Positions 23,926-32,126 of a DNA stretch of 35,119 bases are shown piece after piece. The DNA lies in NCBI GenBank assembly GCA_026389895.1, contig JAPLGZ010000069.1, forward strand, positions 1 through 35,119, in the 5' to 3' direction. The notes under the pieces were generated by a model that had not been told where the DNA came from, made no database searches, and worked only from the letters and a program-made list of their open reading frames with translations. Every line of letters starts with the position of its first letter. Positions within the stretch are counted from its first letter, which is position 1. This DNA is from Chloroflexota bacterium (GTDB taxonomy: Bacteria; Chloroflexota; Anaerolineae; Caldilineales; Caldilineaceae). The position numbers and the translations under genes were made by a program.

Positions 23926-24435
23926 TTATTCGGCAACATTGGTTGCCACATCGGCTTTGTGAAGCGGCGCACCACAGGTGGCGCAGAAATTAGCGGTCGC
24001 TGTTGTAGGCGCACCGCATTGCGGACAAAAGCGATGTGGGCGGATTGGCGTAGTTGGCTTCGCACTCGCCGGTTCCTCGTCCCTGGCTGGACGACCAACC
24101 GTTTGCCGCTGCTGACGGATCGCCGCTTCCAATTCTGCTTCGAGGGCAATACTATCCGGCGCCACTTTTTCTAGTTGACGTAATAGGCTGATCGCTTGTT
24201 GGCGCAGCCGTTGATCCAACCGTTGATAATCCTCTGAACTTAATTTCCCCGTTTGGTAATCAAATTCTAACTCTTTGATTGAAAGCAACACCGAATCTTT
24301 GCGCTGGATCAATTCCGTCAAAGGGCTATCATCGTCCAAGCGCAGGGCTGTGCTTGGGTGCCACAATGGCCAAGCCACAAAGGCAATCGCTAAGATCGCC
24401 AATAATAGAGCAATTGCAATGGTTAACCAGAGCAC
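23926..24435 (-). CDS. CcmI-like membrane protein with C-terminal zinc ribbon
   Basis: A 169-residue protein. Residues 3-23 form an N-terminal transmembrane helix. The next segment (about 40-90) contains KDSVLLSIKELEFDYQTGKL and SSEDYQRLDQRLRQQAI, which closely follows the pattern of the CcmI/CycH N-terminal region (E-L-E-D..GKLS.EDY). A Lys/Pro linker leads to a zinc ribbon with C137, C140, C151 and C154 (FCPQCGAP, then FCATCGAPL). It starts at GTG with GAGG seven bases ahead. It lies downstream of ccmF on the same strand, separated by 272 bases with terminator-like hairpins. A role with the Ccm system is plausible but inferred; it lacks the TPR part of CcmI. It may instead be a general zinc-ribbon membrane protein. 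Confidence 0.68.
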   Translation of the reverse strand: MLWLTIAIALLLAILAIAFVAWPLWHPSTALRLDDDSPLTELIQRKDSVLLSIKELEFDYQTGKLSSEDYQRLDQRLRQQAISLLRQLEKVAPDSIALEAELEAAIRQQRQTVGRPARDEEPASAKPTTPIRPHRFCPQCGAPTTATANFCATCGAPLHKADVATNVAE

Positions 24436-24515
24436 AGAAGCGCCTCGATCTAATAATGAATAAGAAGTTGTTTGAAAAGATTTTGCCTACCGGCTAAAGT
24501 CGCAGCAATCGTGCA

Positions 24516-24559
24516 AAAGCCACCTGGGTGGATTATACATCGACCGATCAGGTGGCTTT
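24516..24559. terminator. hairpin with T run between the zinc-ribbon gene and ccmF
   Basis: AAAGCCACCTG (24516-24526) pairs perfectly with 24549-24559, followed on the plus strand by GTTTT. It is in the gap 24436-24707, upstream of the zinc-ribbon gene and downstream of ccmF. Confidence 0.55.
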
Positions 24560-24648
24560 GTTTTACCACTGTCCCGTGAGCTTAATCCCTGGCTTTTCAA
24601 ACCGTTTCTAAATAGTACCTATACTAGCTAACTGAAACTAGGGTTCTA

Positions 24649-24695
24649 ACCATCCAGGAACGGTCAAGCCCAGCGGTGGCCACTTCCTGGATGGT
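24649..24695 (-). terminator. hairpin just after ccmF
   Basis: ACCATCCAGGAA (24649-24660) pairs perfectly with 24684-24695, 12 bases past the ccmF stop on the minus strand. No U tract follows. It is probably the ccmF terminator. Confidence 0.5.
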
Positions 24696-24707
24696 GATTT
24701 CTACCCA

Positions 24708-26705
24708 TTACGCCGCAGTGTCTGCCAGTGCACCCGCTTGGGCTGGCATGCGTTCCTCTTTGCGCGCAGGATTGGGCCAGATACAGATCAATGTGCCTAG
24801 CACTAGTACAATACCGCCAATCCACATCCAAACGGTCAGCGGGTTGATAAAGATCGTAAAGGTTGCCGAAGAGCCATCATCTTGCCAGCCGTTCAAGACC
24901 ACATAAATATCGTCGCCAGGGCTCATGCGCAGCCCCACTTCACTGGTTGGCTGATCCGGCGTTTTGTCGTAGATATTGCGGCCTGGGCTAACGGTGCCGA
25001 GCGACTGCCCTTTGGGACCAAACACCGCCACATGTGCTGAAAATTCGGTGCGATTCGACGTGTGTTCGCTTTCTAGCCCCGTAAATGTCAACGTATAGCC
25101 AGCCAATGAGACGCTTTGATCTTTGCGGAGATTCACATTGGTCGTTGACTGATAAAAGGTATTGCCAATCACGGCAACGCCAATCATCACAATCGCTAGA
25201 TGGACAATATAACCGCCATAGCGTTGCCCATTACGGCGCGTGAGACTGAAGAGCGCCGCCACTGGATTCTCGTTCGTAACGGCGCGCCGGGCAATGACAC
25301 CGCGCACAAATTCTTGAATAATCGTTCCGATGACCAACACGCAGACCGATAAGCCAATCGTGGGATAGAGCCGCGGGCTGAAGTAAGCGAAAATCCCGGC
25401 AAAGAGGACGGCCCCAAGCACAGGCCAGGTAAATTGTTTACGCATCACCTCGGCACTGGTGCGTCGCCAGCCGAGGAGGGGACCAACACCCATCATCAGC
25501 AACAACAGCAAAAAGAGCGGTCCATTGACCTTGTTAAACCAAGGTGCATTGACGCTAATGCGGCGCCCCGTCAGGATTTCGCTAAACATGGGGAAAAAAG
25601 TGCCCCAAAGCGTGCTAAAGGCCAGACCGGTGAAGAGCCAGTTATTGACAAGGAATGCACTCTCGCGACTGGAGACCGAGTCAATTTCATTCTCGCTGCG
25701 CAAGAGCGGCAGCCGGTCAAAGAGCAGCCAAAGGAAGGTGATGATACTGATGCTCAAGAAGACCAAGAAGTAGATGCCAACGCTGCTGCGGGCAAAGCTA
25801 TGCACACTTTCGATAATGCCACTGCGGGTTGTAAACGTGCCAAGGATCACCAGGAAATAGGTGCAGGCGATCAAGGCCACGTTCCAAACTTTGAGGATGC
25901 CGCGGCGTTCCTGAATGATAATGCTATGCAAAAATGCCGTAGCCGTCAGCCAGGGCAGAAAACTGGCATTTTCCACCGGATCCCATGCCCAGTAGCCACC
26001 CCAACCCAATTCCATATAGGCCCACTGACTGCCCATAAGAATGCCTGCGCCGAGAAACACCCAGGGAATTAACGTCCAGCGGCGCACCGTGCGCACCCAC
26101 TGGTTACCCAGGTTTTTACTGAACAACGCGCCCATTGCAAAGGCAAAGGGCACCGCTAAACCCACATAGCCGGTATATAACATTACGGGGTGGATCACCA
26201 TCCAGTAATTTTGCAAAAGTGGATTTAATCCCTGACCATCGGGGGGGAGAAATCCCGATTGTTTAAAGGGGTTTTCCGCAAAAACTAACAGGGTCAAGAA
26301 AAATCCGCTGGTGATCAAGAGCACGGCGTTGACAAAAGGCATCTGGCCCAACTGTTTGCGCCGAAACATCGTTGCAACAATGACGCTATAGACGCTTAGA
26401 ATCAGTGTCCAAAACAGGAGGCTACCCGCCTGGCCACCCCAGAGCGCCGAAAATTTGTAAAAGGTCGGTAGGGCTTTCTCTGAATGATTCCAGACATAAT
26501 TCACCTGAAATTTGTCAGTTAGCAGACCATACCAAAGGATGCTCGCGGCCAGCAGAACCAATGCGGCTACCGCATAGACTGCATGAAAACTACTGTCTAC
26601 CAAGCTGGGATGGCGTTGCCGCCCTCCCCAAAAGCCAGCGATGACACCAAACACAGCCAGCAAGAGGGCTGTGACAAGAATCAGATAGCCAACGTCAAAA
26701 ATCAT
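24708..26705 (-). CDS. ccmF: cytochrome c heme lyase CcmF
   Basis: A 665-residue polytopic membrane protein of the heme-handling (HHP) family. It attaches heme to the CxxCH motif of apocytochrome c on the outer face of the membrane. [13 protein letters not shown] (88-100), the conserved His pair regions ([11 protein letters not shown] about 170-180), and the WWD domain [18 protein letters not shown] (236-253) are all present. [12 protein letters not shown] follows. About 15 membrane spans are visible. A C-terminal extracytoplasmic segment (about 540-640) precedes the last helix and a short basic tail. Start ATG has AAGGAG six bases ahead. It lies downstream of ccmG and ccmH. CcmABCDE are not in the window, so heme delivery must be encoded elsewhere. 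Confidence 0.95.
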   Translation of the reverse strand: MIFDVGYLILVTALLLAVFGVIAGFWGGRQRHPSLVDSSFHAVYAVAALVLLAASILWYGLLTDKFQVNYVWNHSEKALPTFYKFSALWGGQAGSLLFWTLILSVYSVIVATMFRRKQLGQMPFVNAVLLITSGFFLTLLVFAENPFKQSGFLPPDGQGLNPLLQNYWMVIHPVMLYTGYVGLAVPFAFAMGALFSKNLGNQWVRTVRRWTLIPWVFLGAGILMGSQWAYMELGWGGYWAWDPVENASFLPWLTATAFLHSIIIQERRGILKVWNVALIACTYFLVILGTFTTRSGIIESVHSFARSSVGIYFLVFLSISIITFLWLLFDRLPLLRSENEIDSVSSRESAFLVNNWLFTGLAFSTLWGTFFPMFSEILTGRRISVNAPWFNKVNGPLFLLLLLMMGVGPLLGWRRTSAEVMRKQFTWPVLGAVLFAGIFAYFSPRLYPTIGLSVCVLVIGTIIQEFVRGVIARRAVTNENPVAALFSLTRRNGQRYGGYIVHLAIVMIGVAVIGNTFYQSTTNVNLRKDQSVSLAGYTLTFTGLESEHTSNRTEFSAHVAVFGPKGQSLGTVSPGRNIYDKTPDQPTSEVGLRMSPGDDIYVVLNGWQDDGSSATFTIFINPLTVWMWIGGIVLVLGTLICIWPNPARKEERMPAQAGALADTAA

Positions 26706-26904
26706 AGGACACTCCTTGACGGCGTTCAGATAAGTAACCGATTACCGGGACGCCTGGTCGCAAATTTTGATTGTGGGCGAATAAGGAGGCCAGAGATCCA
26801 TCTTCGCGTTCATCTATTAAATTTTACCCTAAATGGCCGTTGACGACCACTAACCGAAGATAGGCTTTGGCCCTAAATAAAGTGAGCAGCGTAAAGTGAT
26901 GCTG

Positions 26905-27504
26905 TTATTGTGGACGGATCGCATCAATGTAGCCTGTTAGTTCTGCTTCACTGGTTAGTTGTTTGAGTAGGTACCCTTTGACAGTGCCATCGGGGCCAAT
27001 AAAGAAGGTTTCTGGCACGCCTGTAATACCATACTGGCGCGCGGCCGCACTTTGAATATCCGGGCCACTGGCATAGGTGATGCCAAATTCTTTTAAATAA
27101 GCTTGCGCCGCATGTTCCTGGTCTAAATAATCCAAGCCGAGAAAAACGATGTTATTGCCCTTTTCGCGCTGCCAGGCTTGTTCCAACAATTTTGCCTCAT
27201 CGCGGCAAGGCTCACACCAACTAGCCCAAAAATTGAGGACCACCCCTTTGCCTTTTAGATCGGCCAGATGAATGGTCTTCCCATCGAAAGTCGTAAAGGT
27301 AAAATCAGGCGCGACCCCACTAGCGCGCCAATCCGATTTGTTGGTGCGCTCTAGGCCCACGACGAGAAAACCCACAAAGACAATAATCAAGCCAATGATG
27401 ATCAATCGCCAGATGGTGACTCGCCGATTGGCAGGCGCCACGGTTTGGTTCTCATCTGGACCGACCGTGGGTATATCACCTGTCAAACTTAAATTGTCAG
27501 TCAT
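26905..27504 (-). CDS. ccmG: CcmG/TlpA-type thiol-disulfide oxidoreductase
   Basis: A 199-residue membrane-anchored thioredoxin-fold protein. An N-terminal cytoplasmic tail (about 1-28) precedes one transmembrane helix (about 32-50). The thioredoxin domain starts at [14 protein letters not shown], contains the redox site [10 protein letters not shown] (WCEPC at 96-100), and has the cis-Pro at P164 in the [13 protein letters not shown] motif. Pro-Glu at this point is typical of CcmG/DsbE. It keeps the apocytochrome CxxCH cysteines reduced for heme attachment. It overlaps the end of ccmH by eight bases, showing translational coupling, and is followed by ccmF after 199 bases. No strong signal was seen in that gap. 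Confidence 0.92.
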   Translation of the reverse strand: MTDNLSLTGDIPTVGPDENQTVAPANRRVTIWRLIIIGLIIVFVGFLVVGLERTNKSDWRASGVAPDFTFTTFDGKTIHLADLKGKGVVLNFWASWCEPCRDEAKLLEQAWQREKGNNIVFLGLDYLDQEHAAQAYLKEFGITYASGPDIQSAAARQYGITGVPETFFIGPDGTVKGYLLKQLTSEAELTGYIDAIRPQ

Positions 27505-28030
27505 AACGTTTCAACTCCTCTTCAAGTCGCCGGACATATGGCTCATCTTGATTGCTCGCCACCGTCGGCCCAACTGTGGGCAGCGCTGTGGGACCGGGTT
27601 TCACAAACAGCAGTTTACGCCCACGCATCACCAAAAAGAGCGCCCCAGCCAACAGGACAACAAACGGCAAAATCCAGGCCAGCCAGTTAAAACCGGCCCG
27701 TGGCGGCTCGCCCAACACCTGTGGGCCATACTGGGCCACAAAATATGTTTTGATCGCCTCTAGATCGTCACCCGCGGCTAACTTCAGCCCGATCTCCTGG
27801 CGCATTTGATCACAAGCTTTCAATTCGCAAGCGTCAAGCCGCACACCCGAACAGAGTGGGCACCAGAGCTCACGGGCAATGACGTTAATTTGGTCTTCAG
27901 TGACGGGCGTTTGCTGCGGTACGGGGGTCTGTTGCGTAGTTTGGGCGTGGACCAGCCGCACTTGCGCCGGCACTAGGAATATGGCAACTAGCAGGCAAAG
28001 AAATAGCCAATGGCTTATTTTGAGTTGCAT
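27497..28030 (-). CDS. ccmH: cytochrome c maturation protein CcmH (four-cysteine variant)
   Basis: About 177 residues from ATG 28030; a TTG at 28045 would add five residues, and neither start has a good ribosome-binding site. A signal/anchor helix (about 8-26) is followed by the redox domain. The family motif LRCPxCxxxS appears as [22 protein letters not shown], given in two parts here: [11 protein letters not shown] and [11 protein letters not shown]. Besides the CxxC (C57, C60) there are two further cysteines (C68, C73). The helical bundle [20 protein letters not shown] and the [13 protein letters not shown] signature confirm CcmH. A second membrane helix (about 119-137) follows. It acts with CcmG in reducing apocytochrome c. 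It is first in the ccmH-ccmG-ccmF operon. Confidence 0.9.
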   Translation of the reverse strand: MQLKISHWLFLCLLVAIFLVPAQVRLVHAQTTQQTPVPQQTPVTEDQINVIARELWCPLCSGVRLDACELKACDQMRQEIGLKLAAGDDLEAIKTYFVAQYGPQVLGEPPRAGFNWLAWILPFVVLLAGALFLVMRGRKLLFVKPGPTALPTVGPTVASNQDEPYVRRLEEELKRYD

Positions 28031-28097
28031 AAGTTTTTTTCGCAAATGTAAACTGGAGTCTACAAGATTACTATCCTGGGCTGCAATAATCGTCGGC

Positions 28098-28106
28098 AGT
28101 ATACCA
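28098..28106 (-). promoter_or_regulatory. extended -10 promoter for ccmHGF
   Basis: On the minus strand TGGTATACT is an extended -10, identical to the one before the ArsA-like gene. Transcription would start near 28091, about 60 bases before ccmH. Confidence 0.45.
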
Positions 28107-28185
28107 TGTTGCTACGGCTGAAACCGTGAGCTGGAATGCAGTAAGCTATCGTTGATAGATGAACGAGCTTTGCCTTCTTCGACCA

Positions 28186-29271
28186 TTACCCTGGCATGGC
28201 AATATGGAAAACTTCGGTCGGTATATTGGCGCCTTTAAGTGTTTTTCGGCCCAAGCTGACAAAACGTGAGGCATCCAATTGAATATCATCTAGATCTAGC
28301 AGCGCGCGCGTCGTGGCACTGAGTAAAATTTGACCAGGACCGCTCGTCTCTTCTAGCCGCTTGGCCAGATTTACCGAATCACCAATGGCTGTATAATTCA
28401 TGAGCTGCGGGGTGCCAATATTACCGACCAGCGCTTCACCGGTATGAATGCCTATGCGGATGTTCAACATAGGGTTATGGGTTAAATTCCATTCTAGCAC
28501 CCGTTCATACATGCAAATTGCGCTGCGCACGGCCATCGTTGCATGGTTTGCTTGGCGCCCTGGCACATTAAACAGCGACATAAAGCCATCGCCCATAATT
28601 TTATCCAGATAGCCACCATGTTCAAAGACTGCGGTAGTCAGTAAAGCAAAATATTCATTCAAGATCCGCAATACCTCATCGGGCGATAAATGATGGGCAA
28701 AGGAAGAAAAATTACAGAGGTCGACAAAGAGAATCGTCACCGTTTGCCGCTCACCGCCCAAGCTAGGCAAAGTCGGGCTAGCCATCAAGGTTTCGATCAG
28801 CGGCGCAGCCATGTAATGGCGCAATTTTTCGTTGGCTGCCACCAATTGATCTTGAAGCATGGCATTGTGCCGGCGCAGCTGAGTTTTGTCAGCCACCTGG
28901 CGGATGTGCATACGAATTGTCTTGAGCGTAAATGGTTTGCTGATATAATCATCGGCGCCACCGAGCATAGACTTGACCGCAAGTTGCTCAGAAGTCAGTG
29001 CGCTGATCATAATGACCCCCGCCATCCGATCTCGGCGCCGAATTTCTTGCAATACGCCCAATCCATCTAATTTGGGAATAACAACATCCAGCAAGACCAG
29101 ATCGGGCCGAGCCGCCTCAAATACTTCGATGGCTTGTAACCCATCGGCTGCCTCGTAGACGATGTGACCATCCGCCTGGAGAATTTTCCGTACCAGTTGA
29201 ACCGTGTTGGGTTCATCATCGACGAGCAAGATTTTTAACGGTGTAGTTAAGGTAGAATGTAAAGGATCCAT
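28186..29271 (-). CDS. response regulator with class III adenylate/guanylate cyclase output
   Basis: A 361-residue cytoplasmic signalling protein. The receiver domain (about 12-125) has the acidic pair D18/D19, the phospho-acceptor D62 in LVLLDVVIPKLDG, the switch Ser in ISALTS, and K112 in SKPF. A coiled helix (about 128-152) links to the cyclase domain (about 175-355). Its metal-binding aspartates are D184 (LFVDLCNFSSF) and D228 (IMGDGFMSLF). The base-specifying positions K224 and D298 (YTAIGDSVNLAKRL) match adenylate rather than guanylate cyclases, suggesting cAMP. The start ATG has GAGG four bases ahead. No histidine kinase is adjacent. A double-GAF protein is encoded divergently. Confidence 0.93.
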   Translation of the reverse strand: MDPLHSTLTTPLKILLVDDEPNTVQLVRKILQADGHIVYEAADGLQAIEVFEAARPDLVLLDVVIPKLDGLGVLQEIRRRDRMAGVIMISALTSEQLAVKSMLGGADDYISKPFTLKTIRMHIRQVADKTQLRRHNAMLQDQLVAANEKLRHYMAAPLIETLMASPTLPSLGGERQTVTILFVDLCNFSSFAHHLSPDEVLRILNEYFALLTTAVFEHGGYLDKIMGDGFMSLFNVPGRQANHATMAVRSAICMYERVLEWNLTHNPMLNIRIGIHTGEALVGNIGTPQLMNYTAIGDSVNLAKRLEETSGPGQILLSATTRALLDLDDIQLDASRFVSLGRKTLKGANIPTEVFHIAMPG

Positions 29272-29720
29272 TGCCTCTAGACTAAAAACAACACTAGCAA
29301 ATAAAAACGTACACTACCACTAGATGACCCGCATCAGCTTACTAACTCGATAAATCGTAAGGTGAAGGTTAAATAGGCTTAAAATTGTGTGGTTTAGCCG
29401 TCAAAATCGTAAATATTTCATCCATTTTAGATTATAATAGTAGATTATACTATAAGAGCCTAAAATTTACTCATCTGCGCGCGGAATAGGATTCATTCCC
29501 AAATGTTAACGGGCAGCAGCAGATTCTTTATGATAAATGCAAGCCTCATCGCTGACTCACCGAATGGCTTTCCCAGAATGGGCTTGTATTTCGGATCGAA
29601 CCTACATCTGAATAAACAAGCTTGCAGCCAAGCCATCGGCTCGGTTAGCCAGCTTAAAAATGCTCTCTCTTCAGAAAATTAGAACCTTTTGACCTGCGAC
29701 CTTACTAGAGGACAAGAACC
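29272..29720. other. divergent intergenic region, 449 bases
   Basis: This gap separates the cyclase gene (-) from the GAF gene (+). An AT-rich core at 29431-29451 contains -10-like hexamers on both strands: TATAAT at 29433 and TATACT at 29446 on plus, TATAAT at 29431-29436 and 29444-29449 on minus. No clear -35 is seen. If these are used, the GAF gene has a leader of about 260 bases, with an imperfect direct repeat (GAATGGCTTTCCCA then GAATGGGCTT, about 29562-29584) but no ORF or known riboswitch that I recognise. Confidence 0.4.
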
Positions 29721-31016
29721 ATGAGTAATCGATCGGTCATCACGCTGTTTCAACAAATGTCCGAACAGCTAGAGTCAATTGTGGCCATGTTGGGCACGGT
29801 TCGGTTAGCGCTTAGCTATTATAGAATAAATAATCCTGCTGATGAAAACGGTGCAGACGTTACTATCCGCGAAATTGCTCAAGTCACCCAGGAATTTGAC
29901 GGCATGAATGCCGATCTGAATGATTCGGTGCGTAAGCTGCGCCAACGGATTGATCAGCTGAATTTGCTTTATGATATTACAAATCAGTTGAACGATCAGA
30001 TTTCGTTGAATCAGGTCATTGAATTAACGATGGACGCCATGTGGCAAAAGGCGCCGCTCAATTTTGCGGTTGTGATTCTGGGCGATACAGAGTTAGGCCC
30101 TTATCATTATAAAAATATGCGTGGTGTCTCTGACGCCTGGCGATTTTTGGGACGTGAGTGTCCGTTTCCACTGTGGGGGGTGCTGGCGCGTGCCTTGATC
30201 CCCCATTTGGATCCCGAGAAGCCCGATTATCTAATTGTTGACGACATGCGCACCGAACAGCGCCCATTGCCCGAAGAATTTCCTTGGATGAAGCGTGAAG
30301 GCTCCTTGATGATCTTGCCGTTGCGTATCCAAAAGACGGTAAGTGGCGCCTTATTGTTAGGGCGCAATGAAGTAGAAGGATTTAGCAATCCTGAATTGTG
30401 TGAAGATTATACTGAAATCGCCAAAAGCGCGGCGCGTGCCCTGCAACTGGCGCAAGTCCACCAAGAACTCCAAGAGCGGATCAGTCAGTTGGTTGGCTTA
30501 CAGCTGTTTACACGCTCGATGACAAACGCCAAAAGTTTTGATGAAGTGATTGAATTGTTGACGCAAGGTGTCATCGAAATGGCTGGCAAGGCGACCGTGC
30601 ATATTATGATTGACCCACAATTTACCCACGACCGACTCCATATCGAGCCGCCAAACCAACTGGTTGAATCTTTCTCTAGCAATCCGAAGACGTTTCAGAT
30701 CTATGTCACCTCTTTGTATGAAAATCAGAAATCCACAGAGCTTTCGGCCTATATCTATCGGCTGATAGAATGGACAATGCAAGCGGGACAGCCTGTCTTC
30801 TACGATCCCCAAGTGGCTGGCGAAAGTTTGGAGCAATTCTATTATAATGAATCAGGGCGCGCGCTATTAGTCCCAATTGTCAACAATGAACGCACGATTG
30901 GCGTTATTCATATCGTGGCGCCCGATCGTCCGCAACCCTTTGACGAAAGCGATATGGTGATGCTCCGCACCATTGCCAATACCACCGTCATGATCTTAAA
31001 TAATTTGCAAGCGTAA
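29721..31016 (+). CDS. double-GAF-domain sensor protein without output domain
   Basis: A 431-residue soluble protein. Residues 1-95 are helical and likely coiled coil (MSEQLESIVAMLGTVRLAL, then NDSVRKLRQRIDQLNLLYDI). A first GAF domain spans about 95-245 (NQVIELTMDAMWQKAPLNFA at its start, then LMILPLRIQKTVSGALLLGR). A second spans about 265-430 (SFDEVIELLTQGVIEMAG, ALLVPIVNNERTIGVIHIVA, then DMVMLRTIANTTVMIL). GAF domains bind cyclic nucleotides, heme or other small ligands. No kinase, cyclase or GGDEF domain follows, so it probably works by contact with another protein. The divergent response regulator-cyclase is the obvious candidate partner; this is inference. GAGG precedes the ATG. Confidence 0.8.
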   Translation: MSNRSVITLFQQMSEQLESIVAMLGTVRLALSYYRINNPADENGADVTIREIAQVTQEFDGMNADLNDSVRKLRQRIDQLNLLYDITNQLNDQISLNQVIELTMDAMWQKAPLNFAVVILGDTELGPYHYKNMRGVSDAWRFLGRECPFPLWGVLARALIPHLDPEKPDYLIVDDMRTEQRPLPEEFPWMKREGSLMILPLRIQKTVSGALLLGRNEVEGFSNPELCEDYTEIAKSAARALQLAQVHQELQERISQLVGLQLFTRSMTNAKSFDEVIELLTQGVIEMAGKATVHIMIDPQFTHDRLHIEPPNQLVESFSSNPKTFQIYVTSLYENQKSTELSAYIYRLIEWTMQAGQPVFYDPQVAGESLEQFYYNESGRALLVPIVNNERTIGVIHIVAPDRPQPFDESDMVMLRTIANTTVMILNNLQA

Positions 31017-31018
31017 AT

Positions 31019-31058
31019 AATCGACGGTAGACGGCCTTTAGCCTGTCTACCGTCGATT
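31019..31058. terminator. 14-bp perfect hairpin between convergent genes
   Basis: AATCGACGGTAGAC (31019-31032) and its complement (31045-31058) flank a 12-base loop. It fills almost the whole gap between the GAF gene (+) and the L,D-transpeptidase (-). It is probably a bidirectional terminator, though no strong U tract follows. Confidence 0.65.
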
Positions 31059-31059
31059 G

Positions 31060-31842
31060 TCATTGCGTAATAATGACCAGGGTTCCCGCATCATCAGTGG
31101 TTGTTTTTTGCCAGACACTTTTGCCATCCCAAACAGGATCCGCCCAATCAAAAAGCCACTTTGCATCTGCGTTGGTCATGTTGAGACAGCCGTGGCTCAT
31201 CGGGTGACCAAAGTTATTGTGCCAATAGGTGCCATGGAAGCTATAGTCTTGATAGAAATATTGCACCCATTTGACACCCGGCAAGTTGTAATACATGTTG
31301 CCTTCCCCACCATACATGGTTTGTGATAATACTTTGGTGCGAATGTGGAAGGTGCCTGTCACTGTGGGTGTATTGGGCAAGCCAGAGGAGACACGGAAGG
31401 CACGAATTGATTTTGTCCCTTCATAGGCGACAACGATTTGTTCACTGAGATCGACGCGAATCCATTTGCCTGGCGTCTTCGGAAACGTAATCGAAGTTAG
31501 CTTGTCTAATGATTGCGGAATAAAGGCGGTTGTGCGCCGGTCGATATCGTTGGGTAGCGAATTTTTGATAAAAGGCCCAACTAGTGGTGCAATAAAGGGC
31601 AGCGGTGGTTTTTTGGGCAAACTTGTGACGACCGTTTGCCCGGTGGATGTTTCATCTTCTTGACGCGTAGCAGGATCGGCAAGGATCGGTTGTTTTGTGC
31701 TGGTTTCTTGGGCGAAGATTGGTCGCAAATTACCGAGCGCAAAGCTTAACCCAAGAAGAATGATCAACATCGTCTGCTTGCCTGGCCGGCCACCTTGGTG
31801 CGTAGCAGAAAGCGGTGGATTTAGCCATCTAGATAAATTCAT
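31060..31842 (-). CDS. secreted L,D-transpeptidase (YkuD)
   Basis: A 260-residue exported enzyme that forms 3-3 cross-links in peptidoglycan, or attaches proteins to it. The signal segment is about residues 22-45 ([17 protein letters not shown], then PIFAQ). A Pro/Thr-rich linker and a short segment of unknown fold precede the YkuD domain (about 126-258). That domain begins [17 protein letters not shown] and has the catalytic block [17 protein letters not shown] (H203, H217, C219), followed by LNM. The residue after C is not the common Arg: GCLN replaces GC(I/V)R. Start ATG has AAGGAG nine bases ahead. It resembles the second YkuD protein at the window's end, but has no LysM domain. Confidence 0.92.
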   Translation of the reverse strand: MNLSRWLNPPLSATHQGGRPGKQTMLIILLGLSFALGNLRPIFAQETSTKQPILADPATRQEDETSTGQTVVTSLPKKPPLPFIAPLVGPFIKNSLPNDIDRRTTAFIPQSLDKLTSITFPKTPGKWIRVDLSEQIVVAYEGTKSIRAFRVSSGLPNTPTVTGTFHIRTKVLSQTMYGGEGNMYYNLPGVKWVQYFYQDYSFHGTYWHNNFGHPMSHGCLNMTNADAKWLFDWADPVWDGKSVWQKTTTDDAGTLVIITQ

Positions 31843-31882
31843 GAATGACGACTCCTTATTTAATTAGTCATAGCTTCAGTGT

Positions 31883-31931
31883 GGATCCGAAATACGTATC
31901 CTCGTTGATCATGGAAAAGCATTACGGATCC
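31883..31931. other. inverted repeat in the gap before xylulokinase
   Basis: GGATCCG (31883-31889) is repeated inverted as CGGATCC (31925-31931). The ten bases ATCCGCTTTT occur at 31928 and again near 32014. The 284-base gap 31843-32126 has no ORF. A promoter for the xylulokinase gene must lie here, but none stands out. Confidence 0.25.
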
Positions 31932-32126
31932 GCTTTTATTGGTTCAATAAAAATATTACGCCATTGTAAACGAAACATAAGGATGTGAGCAAGCATTCTT
32001 AGTGATTAGGATGTATCCGCTTTTCATTTTTTACGGGGCTTAATCCTAGCATCAGAAAACCACTACTATTTGTACCTACCTATTGCCAATCAAGTATTTG
32101 ATCCATACATTTCAAAGGTCTTTTTT

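Noticed and set aside
25434-26072. Plus-strand open frame opposite ccmF
   Set aside because: It overlaps strongly conserved CcmF sequence, including the WWD region, and has no homology or context of its own.
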